A DNA stretch of 64,000 bases from Cotesia glomerata (taxonomy: Eukaryota; Arthropoda; Insecta; Hymenoptera; Braconidae), in the NCBI RefSeq assembly GCF_020080835.1, contig NC_058167.1, forward strand, positions 6,678,459-6,742,458, in the 5' to 3' direction. Within the stretch, counting starts at the first letter, position 1. Each line of letters begins with the position of its first letter. A program made the position numbers and the translations under genes. A model generated the notes under the pieces. It saw only the letters and a program-made list of their open reading frames with translations. It had not been told where the DNA came from and searched no databases. Of the stretch, positions 9,897-21,364 are shown one piece after another.

Positions 9897-10554
9897 AAGA
9901 TAGATCCGATGAATTAAAAGTAGTAGAATTAATAAACAGCCGAGATGGACTCACCTACGCTCGAGATAATATCGCTCACTTTCTTACTACCGATTGTGAA
10001 CTTTCCACTCCCATAACGAAACTACTCCGAGATCTTAAATTTATCGACACAGACGATCTGAAACAAGCCAAGCCACGCAAAGGAGACGTCCTGGTGACAA
10101 AAATCGGCAAATATCGGATCTTCACTATCTTTATCGGCGAATATCACCGAACAAAAATATCAACTGAAGATCTAATAAACGGACTTCAAAGCTTCCGTCT
10201 CGCCTTAGAGCGATACGAAATACACTCGATAAGAATGGCTCTAAAGGGAGATGGATTCGGCTCTATCAACATACAACCTCACCTGTTAAAAGAACTCCGA
10301 GACTGTCCCGTACAGATAACACTCTGTGACGGCGAAATCTCCGTTTCACCCGAAGAACTACGACCTGAGATCATCAAAGAAAAACACGCAAGCCTTATTG
10401 GAGGACACAAAGGAGTCTTCAAAACATATTGGAGGATAAGAGAAAAATTTTATTGGCCCGGAATGAAAGAACAGATTTACCAATACATCCTAAGATGCGA
10501 TACATGCTAACAGAAGAAATTATCTCGAATAAAAACTAAACAACCCATGGTTAT
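9897..10554 (+). pseudogene. pol: pol of copy 1: macro-like domain and integrase zinc finger
   Basis: The reading resumes exactly after the inserted TIR element. The first ~140 residues resemble a TARG1/Poa1-type macro (ADP-ribose binding) domain: DNIAHFLTTDCEL for the first strand and loop, then KGDVLV, a Tyr-rich strand (YRIFTIF), a helix with L-x3-L spacing, and a strand-loop RMALKGDGFG. The usual Gly-rich loop is replaced by LSTPIT, and the Lys and Asp that TARG1 uses are not evident, so it may bind without catalysis. The integrase zinc finger follows (HASLIGGH ... CDTC). An in-frame TAA at 10508-10510 directly after CDTC is shared with copy 2. The copy ends at 10554 at the palindrome junction. 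Confidence 0.7.
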
Positions 10555-11411
10555 TTACTAGGGTGTTTAATTAAACATTTTCCGTTTGGGAGTTCTAATA
10601 TTAAGCACCCTTTGTCAGTGATGTCTATGATTTCGAAAGGGCCTTTATAATACACGTCAAGTTTATTTTTGTGAGTTTCATTTAGATTATACATAAAATC
10701 TCATATTTGAAAGTCTATTGGGTGTAAGTTTCTGTCGAATCTTTCTTTGGATCTTAATTTTGACTCGACTAATGAGTCACGAGCGACGCTGCGAGTATGG
10801 CTTAGGCGGTTCATCAAGTCCACTAAGTAATCGGGATACGTTTCGATTTTTTCGTAGTCTGGGAATTCAGTTGGAGCACGTGCCTTTTTGCCGTATACTA
10901 ACTCGTACGGGGTGAATTTTGTCCCAGTGTGGACCGAGGTGTTATAGTTGAACATGGCCATTGGTAGATATTCGTCCCAGTCCGAGTATGATTCAACAAA
11001 AACTCGGAGGTATTCGACGAGAGTTTGATGACTTCTCTCTAGGGATCCGTTGGCTTGAGGGTAATAGCCAGAGGTCGTCACTCTTCTTATTTTTAAAATT
11101 TCTGACATTTTTGCCAGCAGTTTGGAGGTGAATGACGTTCCTCTGTCTGATAGGATCGTCCTGGGGCGTCCGTATAGGCAGATATACTGGGTGATCAGGG
11201 CTTCTGCGATAGTTTGAGTCCTGATGTCTGGTACTGCTATGGCTGCGCAATGTTTTGTGAAATTATCTTGTATGGTGAGGATGTGTACGTTGCCTTTTGC
11301 CGTCATAGGTAGTGGTCCTACGGTGTCTATCGAAATTTTTTCGAAGGCGTCGGATGGTGTGTCAGTTATAACCATGGGTTGTTTAGTTTTTATTCGAGAT
11401 AATTTCTTCTG
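10551..11411 (-). pseudogene. pol: pol of copy 2: integrase catalytic core and GPF tail
   Basis: This is the retroviral-type integrase core, which inserts the element cDNA. The catalytic triad is visible: Asp in SIDTVGPL, Asp in ILSDRGTSF, Glu in NGSLERSH, with the spacing expected of DDE. Downstream is the chromodomain-less C-terminal module with YYKGPFEI near 10610-10640. A TGA at 10701-10703 interrupts the frame between core and tail and looks like a changed Gly codon (IDFQI-stop-DF). Reading ends at a TAA (10551-10553) formed at the junction with copy 1, so the true C-terminus is unknown. The core part, 10555-11367, has no partner in copy 1. Confidence 0.85.
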
Positions 11412-12692
11412 TTAGCATGTATCGCATCTTAGGATGTATTGGTAAATCTGTTCTTTCATTCCGGGCCAATAAAATTTTTCTCTTATCCTCCAATATGTTT
11501 TGAAGACTCCTTTGTGTCCTCCAATAAGGCTTGCGTGTTTTTCTTTGATGATCTCAGGTCGTAGTTCTTCGGGTGAAACGGAGATTTCGCCGTCACAGAG
11601 TGTTATCTGTACGGGACAGTCTCGGAGTTCTTTTAACAGGTGAGGTTGTATGTTGATAGAGCCGAATCCATCTCCCTTTAGAGCCATTCTTATCGAGTGT
11701 ATTTTGTATCGCTCTAAGGCGAGACGGAAGCTTTGAAGTCCGTTTATTAGATCTTCAGTTGATATTTTTGTTCGGTGATATTCGCCGATAAAGATAGTGA
11801 AGATCCGATATTTGCCGATTTTTGTCACCAGGACGTCTCCTTTGCGTGGCTTGGCTTGTTTCAGATCGTCTGTGTCGATAAATTTAAGATCTCGGAGTAG
11901 CTTCGTTATGGGAGTGGAAAGTTCACAATCGGTAGTAAGAAAGTGAGCGATATTATCTCGAGCGTAGGTGAGTCCATCTCGGCTGTTTATTAATTCTACT
12001 ACTTTTAATTCATCGGGTCTATCTTGTGCTGGTTCTATTGGCTCGGTTGATTTTTCCATCCCCCCCTCTAGGTTTTTGTCTAGAGGCTGGTTATTATTTG
12101 GGGTTATTTCCTCTTCGGAAGATGTTTCTGGAGGTTCTATGATGGTCTCTGCTTTTCTCTCGGGTTTGTGAGATTTTATTGGCGCAGGAGAGTCGTTGGT
12201 TGTCGGTGGGGTTGTATTTTCTGGATTTTGTTGAGACGTCGAGGTCACAGATATTTCTTGAGAATTCGTGTCTTCTTCTTCGTTAGATTGCTCTGGGGGC
12301 AGAGGTAGATTATCTTTTTCTACTGGTGTTTGAGGTGGTGGATCTAGAAAGGAGACTCTTTTTCTTGATTTTTCGGTAGTCTCGGGTGCTGTAGTAGGAG
12401 TTGTGGCTACAGGGGATCCGAAGTCTAAAAATCGGCTAGAACTCGCACCAGGTGAGTCTGCGGTGTTCATGGTTGGTAATTCTGACAGTCTAGTTCTCAT
12501 TTGTGTGATGACAGACTGATCTGCTATGGGTCTGTAAGGTGTTGACCCTTGATGAATACTCGTATTGATCACTGATCCTGTGATTAGATCCCATTTGATC
12601 CCCTTTGATTCGAAATTTTCAATCATTGTACGGACTAGCGTTGGTGTTTCCGGGGATAGGCGGATGGTGTTTTCAGTGACGTCAGATCTAGG
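11412..12692 (-). pseudogene. pol: pol of copy 2: second half of linker, macro-like domain, integrase zinc finger
   Basis: Uninterrupted by the TIR element, this copy shows that linker, macro-like domain and integrase finger are one reading frame. It opens after the TAG at 12693-12695 in the same frame as the upstream ORF. About 200 residues of Pro/Ser/Thr/Glu-rich linker contain RKRVSF and end near EPAQDRPDE. The macro-like domain follows (residues ~208-345 of the 404-residue ORF), then HASLIGGH and CDTC. The TAA at 11412-11414 sits between CDTC and QKK, where related integrases continue without a break, and may derive from a CAA or AAA codon. Relative to copy 1 the macro-like domain differs by a Glu/Lys change. 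Confidence 0.75.
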
Positions 12693-15600
12693 CTAGAGGT
12701 CATCTGTAGGAGATCTATCTTTATCGATTTCAGGGCTTTTGGTTGTAGGTTGAGCTAGGATCACCGTGTCGTCTGGCTCGCTGATAGCGCTGGTACTATC
12801 TCGATCGTCGTTAGCTTCTTCGAAGACGAACTCATTTATGGCTGTTTCAGCTTCTTCGCTGGCCTCTCCGGGGTCTTCTTGTTCGTTGAAGGTCTTCTCC
12901 ATTGATCTTATTTGTTGGAAGTTTTCGATGGATCTTTTTACCTCTTTTATTACGTCAGGACTTAGTACAGGTACTGGTCGCCACCAGTTAGAATTTCCCT
13001 TGGGTATTGTTGGTGATAAGGGAGGACGGGATGGGGTGTGATTTTGATCTTCTGATAATTCTTCGAATGTTCTTATGGTGTTGTGAACATTAGGAGTGTT
13101 CTCTGCCGATGACTCTGTGACTTCTCCAGATGATCCTCTCTGTTGTGGAACTACGGGGGTCTCTTCTTCTTCTTCATCTCCATCGTCGCCGGAGTCAAAA
13201 TAGGCCGGGGGAGTTAGTTCCCTAATTGTATCTCTAGCAGGTAGAGATGGACTAGCTTCCCCCCCTCTAGGCTCTGGAGTATGGAACACATCGTCATCTC
13301 CAACGTGATCGTGAATCAATCCTTGGACTTCTTCGTCGTTGCTGGAGGTGGCGGGTTCTATGTAATTAATGGGATTTTTATGAGATCCTCTGCGTAGTTC
13401 GGAGCGTAATCTTGAAGCGATTGTTTGTCGAATCTCTGGAGCGCTCTTGAGGGCTGGTCGATTTCTTGAGCCTAAAGGTCGTCCAGGTCGTCGTTTTGGA
13501 GGGTCTGTGGTGACCTTTTCAACTCCTGTCGCGGGTAACATGACGGCTTCTAGTATTTTCGTTTGGCTGTTGACTATAGAGGGCTCGTTAGATGTTTCTT
13601 CCTTCTCTTGGAGCTCTGATTTTTCTTCTGGACGTCCTGTCGGGTTATATGAGAGTGCGTCCGCGTATTGATCTCCGACGTTGGTCCGGATAGCGACTTT
13701 GAAGTGGAATTCATTGATTTTTGATCGCCATTTCCGTTGTCTGTCTGTGAGGTCGTGAGTGTCTCGTAGCCAGGCTACACAGGCCCTTTTTGTTTGAACG
13801 GTGAATCTTTTACCGTATAAATAAGGCCGGAACTGCTGGATGGCGTAGACAACGGCGAGACATTCTTTTTCGTCTGGGGTGTAGCGTAGTTCTGCATCAC
13901 GTAAGACTCTGGATGTGCAGGCTACGATTTTTCCATTTTTATTTAGATTTTCTGGTGAGTCAGTGGAGTCTGATTCTTGGCTCAGGATACCTGCGATACC
14001 TTCTTCTGAAGAGCTGACCGCTAAGATGAAGGGCTTGTCGAGATCTGGGTATGAAAGGGTAGAGTTTTCACACAAGGCGTTCTTGATGTCTTGGATGGCC
14101 CTTTCAGCTTCCCCGGACAACTTAAAAGGTTTTGTTTTTCGAGTTAATTCGGTTAACGGTTTAGCTCGAACGGCGTAGTTGTCGATAAATCTGCGATAGT
14201 AGTTTGCCAGGCCGAGGAATTTTCTCATCTCTCGTTGATTACGCGGATTCGGAGCGTCTCGGATTGCTTGAATTTTCTTAGGATCAGGTTTCACTCCTTC
14301 TCGAGAGATTACGTGTCCGAGATAGTCGACTTCTGTGCATAAAAACTTGCATTTGTCTGGTTGAAGTGTGAGCTCTGCATCCCGTAGTACTTGAAATAAT
14401 CGTCTGAGGCGTAGTATGTGTTCTTCTAGAGATCGAGCATGGAGAATGATGTCGTCTAAATAAATTAATATCCAAGGTAAGCAGTTTAAAGTCGAGTTCA
14501 TCATTCTTTGGAAGGTGGCTGGCGCTCCTTCTAGTCCGAAGGGCATTCTTGCGTATTCGAAGTGTCCGAATGGAGTGGAGAAGGCAGTTTTGTGGGCGTC
14601 TTCAGGGTCCATTTTGATCTGGTGAAATCCACTGGCAAGGTCGAAGACGCTGAAAAGTAGAGAGTCTCCCAGCTGGTCCAGGATGCCAATTATAGAAGGT
14701 AGTGGGTATGCATCTCCTACGGAGATTTTATTTAAGTCCCTGAAGTCGATTACTATTCTCCATTTCTTTGCTCCTGTTTTGGGGTCTGCTTTCTTCGGAA
14801 CTACCCACACCGGGGAATTATAAGGAGATTTGGAATTTCTTATAATTCCCTGCTCCAATAAGTTGTCGATTTGTCGCTGTATTTCATCTTGATGTTGCTT
14901 GGGGAAGCGGTATTGTTTCACGTGGACTGGCTTGTCAGTCGTAGTTGGAGGCACACAAGTCGCTCGATTTGAGCATCCCAGTTTATCCCCAGGTAGATGG
15001 AAGATGTCGGTGAAATCATGGATTATTTCTGTGATTTGTTCACGTTGCTCCGTATCAAGATCTTTTAGTGGAATTTTATTTAAAATTTCTGTTGTTCGTT
15101 GTTCGATGGTCTTAATATCTGCTGGACCATCGTCTTGTGACTCACTGGAGCTGTTGGATGGATCTTCAACGTGAAATTCGTAGTCTTCGAGGATTTGTGG
15201 CTCCAGTTCGATGGTGACAGGTTCGTTAGTCGTATTAAGCACCATACAGGTAGCTTTTTCCCCGTCTACGGTGACCAAAGCTTCGCTCATAAATAGGCCT
15301 ACTGGAAGGTCTATTCGGGGCAAATATCCTTGAGTTCGTCCTGGATTTTTGATAGGAACTGGAGCGATCATTTTTGTTCTGGGAGGAACGGTGAAGGTGG
15401 ATAGCTCATAGATGTCTAAACTGAAAGATATAGGTTCCAGAGGTCGAGCCATGACGGTGAGAGTTTGTTCGTAATACGAGATCTCGGCTTTCTCACGTTC
15501 TAACCAGTCGTTTCCGAGTATCCCCACTCCAGGGACAGGTAGATCTTCTCTGCTTACTTGACATTGGACTGGTAGGCCAAAAATTTTTAACTCGACTGTA

Positions 15601-15765
15601 CCGAGCGTTTGTACTGCTTCGCCGCTGATTCCCCGTGCTATTAATCGGTTGTTCGGGTTTATGTAAGTTCCAGGCTGGAGTGCTGACTGATTGATGATGG
15701 TGACATCTCCTCCGGTATCTATGATAAATCTCTGGTATTTTCCCAGCAGGACCGGACAGGATAAG
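12693..15765 (-). pseudogene. pol: pol of copy 2: second retropepsin, RT, RNase H, first half of linker
   Basis: This is the longest open stretch in the window (944 codons from 15527 to 12693, and open further upstream through the DTGG at 15708-15719). RT is complete with YLDD at 14451-14462. RNase H has VSSS for TDAS and TKR for TDH, as in copy 1, but keeps KECLAVV and YADALS. The linker begins after ALSYNPTGR and includes the AT-hook-like KRRPGRPLGSRNR (near 13460-13500) and a DDGDEEEEE acidic tract. A frameshift near 15790 separates it from the first retropepsin. It differs from copy 1 by VPP for KIP before TTTDKPV. Confidence 0.88.
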
Positions 15766-16140
15766 TCAATCTTTGGGCCTCCGCCTACTGCAGTAGTGAG
15801 AATCGCAGGATCCTCTCTTGATCACAAAGGGTATTGGGCGGACGGGCTGGCTTCTCAGTACCATCGTGTGCCAGTAGAATGAGATGTTGGCTTGTTCTTT
15901 GGCGAGGAATTCGCTACCGAGGATGGCTAGGTACCCTCCTAGTCTGCGAGGTACTATCCAGAATGGGATGGATTTATCAAACAGCGTGAGTGTGACGATT
16001 CCGATGATCTGTTGTTTGTTTGTTCCGATCCCCCACTTGTCCGAGATCTTCATAATTAAAGGTAGTGTCGTCAGCTAAGGCTTCGATGCTGATGAAATTG
16101 TAGTTTGCTCCGGAATCAATCAGTATTTCATAGTTGTTGT
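15766..16140 (-). pseudogene. pol: First retropepsin domain of pol (copy 2)
   Basis: DSGA lies at 16106-16117 and the AILGSEFL block near 15900-15925. Five G residues (complement of the C-run at 16030-16034) separate the halves and leave them out of frame. A further small difference from copy 1 near 15790 shifts the frame into the second retropepsin. The domain order matches copy 1, so the tandem proteases predate the duplication. Confidence 0.7.
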
Positions 16141-17658
16141 TGAGAAATTTTGGATTTTTGACTGTGATTACTGATTACCTCGGTCTGACGAGCGCCCATC
16201 AAGTTTAAAGAAGGCTCTAAAGGGTCTTCTTCCTTCTTAAGATTTCTTTTGGGCACCCTGGGCAATTGCAGATCTCTGAGCTCTTAATGTGTCTTTCGAG
16301 TCGTACTGGTGATGACTCAGGATATAATTCTGCAAATGTAACTGGAGGTGGCCCTTGCGGTGGCGTGGATTGCACTATTCCATGTGTTCTCATTTGTGGA
16401 TATTGGGGACGTTGAATTTTGGGGTAGTATTCGGGTTTTTGAGATGAATACTGGGGTTTAGCTTGAGAGGAGTATGGTGGATTATACTGAGGGTTGTAGG
16501 GAGGGCGAGAGGTGTAGGGTTTGTAAGAAGGATTATAATTTCCGGAGTAATTTGGATTCTGGTAAGGGGTTTGATATTTTTGGATTATAATTATTGTTTG
16601 TTGAGAACGCCATGGCTTGAGGTGCTTCGCAATCTGACTCCTCACAATCAGCATTTCCACAAGGAGGTAATCTATACCAGGTCGAAGTTGGCTCTGAGGA
16701 ATTCTTCGTAGGGAGCTTCCTCTTCGTTGGCAAAATTCGGTATGCCTTGTGCGTTATATGCAAAAGCAACTGGCTTTGGGTTAGCGTAGAGTTCAGTCTC
16801 CGGTTTGGTCCAGGGGTGTCCGTGAGCCGGGACGTGTGATTGTTGACTCTGATGATTATTTTGAAAGTATCCTCGTGGACCGTTGTTATGAGGATAATGA
16901 TTTCCATGTCGATCTTGAGGAAATTCTCGTTGAGAGGGCTTTGGATTTTGAAGTCTCATGTTGTTGTCGTACTTCAGCGCTTGGTTCTGAATTGACTCGA
17001 AAAGGGCTGTCAGAGTGGCATATTGACGAGTTGAGGCGAGGCATTTTAAGTAATCTGGCAAAGACTCGAAGAATAAGTCGACTGCTAACCGGTGGGCTTG
17101 ATTGGTGATTGCCTCGCGGTCGTTATCCGGGACTGCTGCTTGAATTTTTCGGAGAATGGACCTTAGTCGATAGTAAAACTTTCCACTGCTTCATAAGTTC
17201 CTCTCTGGGCCGAAGTCAGTTTTGCAAGATTTATGCGGAGAAGATCTCCAAGTCGAAAGTGACTACGTAGAACGCTGACGAGTTCTTGTACGGTCCGGAC
17301 TTCCATATCTTCTACGACGTTCCTTGCACGGCCCTTGAGCTTCCGTAAAATACGACCAATGAAGGGGTTGTTGGTTAGTTTCGGGCATCATATGGAGTCA
17401 TTCTTTTAACTGGCGGTCGAATTCTTCGTAGCTGACATCTCCGTCTCCGGTGAACGTGGGTAGAGCTTCTTCCATCTCTTTGGTGATTTTGTAATAATTT
17501 TTCTCAGGTTCATCTGGCGTGAGATCGAACAATTTGACTCCAGGTCGATTGGCGTTGTTGTTGGCTTCCTCTTCCTCTCTGCGGAGACGCTCAGCTTCTC
17601 TGGCCCGCTCTGCTGCTGCGGCTGCCGCTGCAGCTTGCTCTGGATTCGGAGGTGCCAT
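16141..17658 (-). pseudogene. gag: gag of copy 2, frameshifted
   Basis: The same product as 1644-3176. It starts MAPPNPEQ at 17658, carries the same TGA (17398-17400), then breaks further: one T fewer near 17177, an extra C near 16698 and a shorter A-run near 16582 relative to copy 1. The capsid-like part and the Asn/Tyr/Pro-rich tail are recognisable in separate frames. No canonical CCHC knuckle is seen. Confidence 0.75.
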
Positions 17659-18091
17659 GATGATCGTTGTTTATCGGCCGAGTAAGTATTTTAAATAGTC
17701 CGGCTGGAGCTGGGACGTTGCTTATTATCCTAGGCTTTTTGGATGGTGGTTCTTCGACAAGGCAATTTAACTGAATTACTGGGATTTGATTTATCCAGTT
17801 GATAACTTTCGTACGGGCGTCGATAGGGACTGCGTCGTTCAGTTCTGGTAACGGTCTTTCCTCTATATTCCTCGATGGAATTTGGATCGATCGGTTTTTA
17901 ATACAATTTTCCGGTTTATTAACGAGAGTAATCTTTCTTTCTCTTATGACCGGGGTAGAGGAGTTGACAAAGGTAGGATCTTCCCAATAACGGGATTCTA
18001 TTATGGGACGGTGATAGATTTGGTCACTAAAGAAGTCTGAATAGGCCTTTCTGATTTGAAATTTAAAATCGCTACGTGAATGTCGTACCAT
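17591..18091 (-). CDS. 166-residue ORF upstream of and overlapping gag (copy 2)
   Basis: The translation is identical to the 1211-1711 ORF of copy 1 and it overlaps the gag start in the same way. I do not recognise it. That it is unbroken in both copies while neighbouring genes carry several lesions may reflect recent duplication of a short target, or constraint before duplication. Confidence 0.45.
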   Translation of the reverse strand: MVRHSRSDFKFQIRKAYSDFFSDQIYHRPIIESRYWEDPTFVNSSTPVIRERKITLVNKPENCIKNRSIQIPSRNIEERPLPELNDAVPIDARTKVINWINQIPVIQLNCLVEEPPSKKPRIISNVPAPAGLFKILTRPINNDHHGTSESRASCSGSRSSRAGQRS

Positions 18092-18990
18092 TAGTTATTT
18101 TCTTTTGGGTGCTATAGTTAGCACTCCATGGCTTGATCAGAAAAGTAAATAGATCAACAACAAAAAAAAAAAATAATAATGAATAATTTTAATTTTAGAT
18201 CAATTGGTACTATAAAGCCTTGTTCTGTATAATTTTGAATCAAGATTTTCTATGATTTCTCGTTGCTCGATAGACAGCAGCGAGAAAGAAAACTTGAGTC
18301 GCAAAAATGTAAAGAGTTGACTTACGGTTTGCTAAACCGGAAGATCAATCTCAAGAACAGTCTCGTTGCTCGATAGACAGCAGCAAGGTGTTTTGAAACT
18401 GATTTCCGTATCACGGTACTGCTAGTATTGCAGCAGAGCCTCGTAAGCCAATCGTAAGTTTTACTCAATACTAGGTTGCAGCTGCGAGTATGATATATAT
18501 GATATAGTGACACACTGACCGAGATATCAACGTACTTCGCAAAAATTTCCGCATCAGCAAAAAAAAGTATGTAGGTATAAGAGTACAATGACTCGTAACC
18601 TACACGTAATGTGATACTAAGCGTATTACGATAACGAATTTAAATGGACGAGATTTAAAGTGTGTCAATGAACTGAAGTATAATTTTTGTCGGCAAAAAA
18701 AGTTTAAATGTTTATGTGCAAGAGGAATAATATATGGTACTTTTTATTCGCAATCAAAAAAATTAAAATTAAAAAATTAAAGTTTTATAACTTTAGGAGT
18801 TAATACTTTAATTGAAGCAAATTGAAATGGATTGAAGGATAGGAATAAAAAAAAAGGATCGACTTGATCATAAGATAAAGGAATTTTGTTTTCTAAAATT
18901 TTGTGATGGTTTTTAGCCCGAAATTTTTTGAAAAGTAAAAGGTTTGAAAATTTAAACGAGACTCCCGTTTGTGGTAAGCCGAAAGGATGC
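18092..18990 (-). other. Untranslated leader of Ty3/gypsy copy 2
   Basis: Counterpart of 312-1210, including the 24-bp direct repeat. It differs from copy 1 by single-base homopolymer length changes only, as far as I compared. Confidence 0.6.
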
Positions 18991-19014
18991 GTTCGAATCC
19001 CACCGCCGCCACCA
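18991..19014 (-). promoter_or_regulatory. tRNA primer-binding site of copy 2
   Basis: Same sequence as 288-311, on the - strand, 11 bp from the LTR end. On the + strand it reads as a tRNA 3' end finishing GCCGCCACCA. Confidence 0.7.
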
Positions 19015-19025
19015 AAAATCTAATC

Positions 19026-20012
19026 TGTTATGTCCGAATTAATTATAATTAAATAATTATCGGTAGAGTGAGCCTTGAGGAGGCTCGGACACGTTTTTAG
19101 ATAGATTTTCTCTTGTAGGCAAGCTACAAGAGTTTTATTTTTAATGTGGATTTCGAACACCTCCCGGTAACCAGGAGTTCCAACGGCGAATTAAAAGGGG
19201 AGTCGATATCAAATACTGAACTCACAGTTGTCCTTTATGATTTATATTGTCGATTTTGGATTTGGAACAAGTCGATCAGTAGGTCCTGGATTGACTTCTC
19301 CTCCTTCTCTCGTGGTGTAGATCGATGTACTCGAAGAGGTTCAGGATCTTAATTTAGAATGAAGTGAAGCAAGAAGTTCTGGTTTTATATTTTATTCAAT
19401 TATTTGCCCTATGGGCGAGACGCACTTAATGCACAGTATTTCACTTATAACTATACACTTATAATTATGTTTTAACGGTTTAGAATGTTTATTAAATGAG
19501 TTCGTAAACAGAGTAACGACTCTGAGAGACACTAAGATCCGCCGTTAATAAATAATAGAACGAAAAGTTATAATTTAGATATCACTACGGCCACGGGGCC
19601 CTCGATTCTGCTCGAAAAGCACACTGTCGTGGTTCGTAGAAGATAAGTTAAAAGTTGAGATGAATTTAGATTTTTGTATACGCGATCGAGTGCTGTATAT
19701 TGCCTTATACGTAACGCGGTATAAGGACCCACACGGGTTCTACGAAGATACCTTCCTTCGTATTCTTTGATAAAAGAGTGAACGTTTGATCTGTGGTGTT
19801 TGGTGGTTTTATACACCCGGATCGTGATTTCGGAAGGGAGTTGAATTTTGTTATTGGTCTAAAATTGCAAATTTGACAGAACGTGGACACAGTGTACTCA
19901 AGGCGTGATCGAGGTGTTGTCCGAGTGATTGTCCTTTAAAGTGCAAGCGCTGCACTTTTCGTCGTGAGGGCAGAGACCCTGAGTGTTATATGAGGCAACG
20001 CCGGATATAACA
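19026..20012 (-). repeat. Complete 5' LTR of Ty3/gypsy copy 2
   Basis: The 987-bp LTR is bounded by TGTTATGTCCG (19026-19036) and CGGATATAACA (20002-20012), which are inverted repeats with one mismatch and begin TG and end CA. Its inner 276 bp match the left edge of the window. It should hold the promoter and polyadenylation signal of the element, but I do not call individual sites. No matching 3' LTR is present in the window, so a target duplication cannot be checked. Confidence 0.82.
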
Positions 20013-20291
20013 TACTCTTATAAATAATCATAAAAAAAGTCAATAAATAATTGAGCTGAAGCATTTTCTCAAATTTTTTTAATAAACATTTACTTAAAAC
20101 TAAATAAATAATTGATGAAGAGTTAAAAATTATAGCTTAATTTAATTATTGTTTTATGGTAAACAATAAAGACCTAAAGTGTCATGGTCGTATCTTCGAT
20201 AGTTTATAAGTTATAATAATCCGAACAAAAACAGTTTCTCTGTAAAAAAAAAAAATCACGCCAAGTCCACGTTCATAAGACTATTAAGAAA
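20013..20291. other. AT-rich flank, nothing recognised
   Basis: Between the LTR end and the next repeat I see no ORF or repeat boundary. Confidence 0.5.
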
Positions 20292-21311
20292 AAATTAGGA
20301 AAACGGTTGACCCTAAAGGCCATCCCTGCAACTTCCCGCTAATTCCGTTAATACCTGGCCGCTTTTTTGAGCTCTTCGAGCTCAAAAGTACAATCTGTGT
20401 GTTGTTTTAAGCTCTCCGAGCTCAAAAAGATACCTTTTCTATGCTTTTGAGCTCTTTGAGCTCAAAAGTCTGATAGAAGTTTCATGGAACTCTATTTTTT
20501 GAATGTTCATACCGCAATAACTTTTGAATGAATGAACCGATTTTTACGCGGTTGGCGGCATTCTACGTAGTTTTTTAAGCCTTATAAATAATTTCTAAGT
20601 TTCAATTGGTCAAACTAGAAATTTCGGAGTAACTCTGAAAAAACACTTTTTTCGGTTTTCTTTCGTTCACGATATCTCTCGAACGAATCAACCGATTTTG
20701 ACCAGCTTGGTGGCAATCGACGTGGTTTTATGATGTTAAGAGCTGATTAGTTTTTGGAATCGATCGGTGGAGCTGTTTGGAAGTTATTCCAAAATATGTC
20801 GAAGTTATGTTGAAAAATCCTTATTTCCAAATATTTCGTCGAGGATATCTCTCGAACTAATCAACCGATTTCCACGTTTTCGGCGGCAATCGACGCGGTT
20901 TTTTAACCTCTGAAATTATTCTATATCATCAAAAACGATCCGAGAAGAAATGACGAAGTGATGTGAAAAACAGTTTTTCGGTTTTTTCGGTTTTCTTTCG
21001 TTCACGCTATCTCTCGAACGAATCAACCGATTTTGATCGGGTTGACGCCGATCGGCGTGGTTTTTCAAGCTTAAGGGCGGATTAGTTTTTGAAGTTGATC
21101 GATAGAGCCGTTTAAAAGATATTCCAAAACAACTACTTTCGTGAATGATTTTTTTCTTACTTTTTTTAAGATTTTTCAAGATTTCTTAAAATCTATCGGT
21201 CCGAATCGGTTCAAATTCTCAGGAAATCTAAGTTCAGCGTAGCCCTTTCGAATGGCACCAACCGCGATGAAATCGGTTCAACCGTTCAAAAGTTATAAGC
21301 GAGTCACATAG

Positions 21312-21364
<53 letters not shown>

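Larger units (their letters stand above)
1..19301. repeat. Giant imperfect inverted repeat built from two Ty3/gypsy copies
   Basis: The + strand of 1-10554 matches the - strand of 19301-11368 over almost its whole length, with coordinate sums near 19302-19313. The loop, 10555-11367, holds the integrase core and exists in copy 2 only. The arms differ by private indels, mostly in homopolymers (T8/T7 near 541, T11/T12 near 1131, G12/G5 at 3270, A4/A5 near 5376, G4/G7 near 6047), by a substituted hexamer near 4358, and by a 2.6-kb insertion in arm 1 (7285-9896). Both outer ends are 5' LTR sequence and both 3' ends are missing. This can be a segmental inverted duplication, two truncated copies joined tail to tail, or an assembly fold-back. 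The sequence alone does not decide. Confidence 0.93.

Noticed and set aside
10551..20012. Search for an envelope gene or 3' LTR of the Ty3/gypsy element
   Set aside because: Both copies end within or just after integrase; nothing after the GPF tail belongs to the element.
1..20012. The large palindrome as a single fold-back transposon
   Set aside because: The arms are clearly two retrotransposon copies with LTR, gag and pol, and the outer ends are LTRs and not transposon TIRs.
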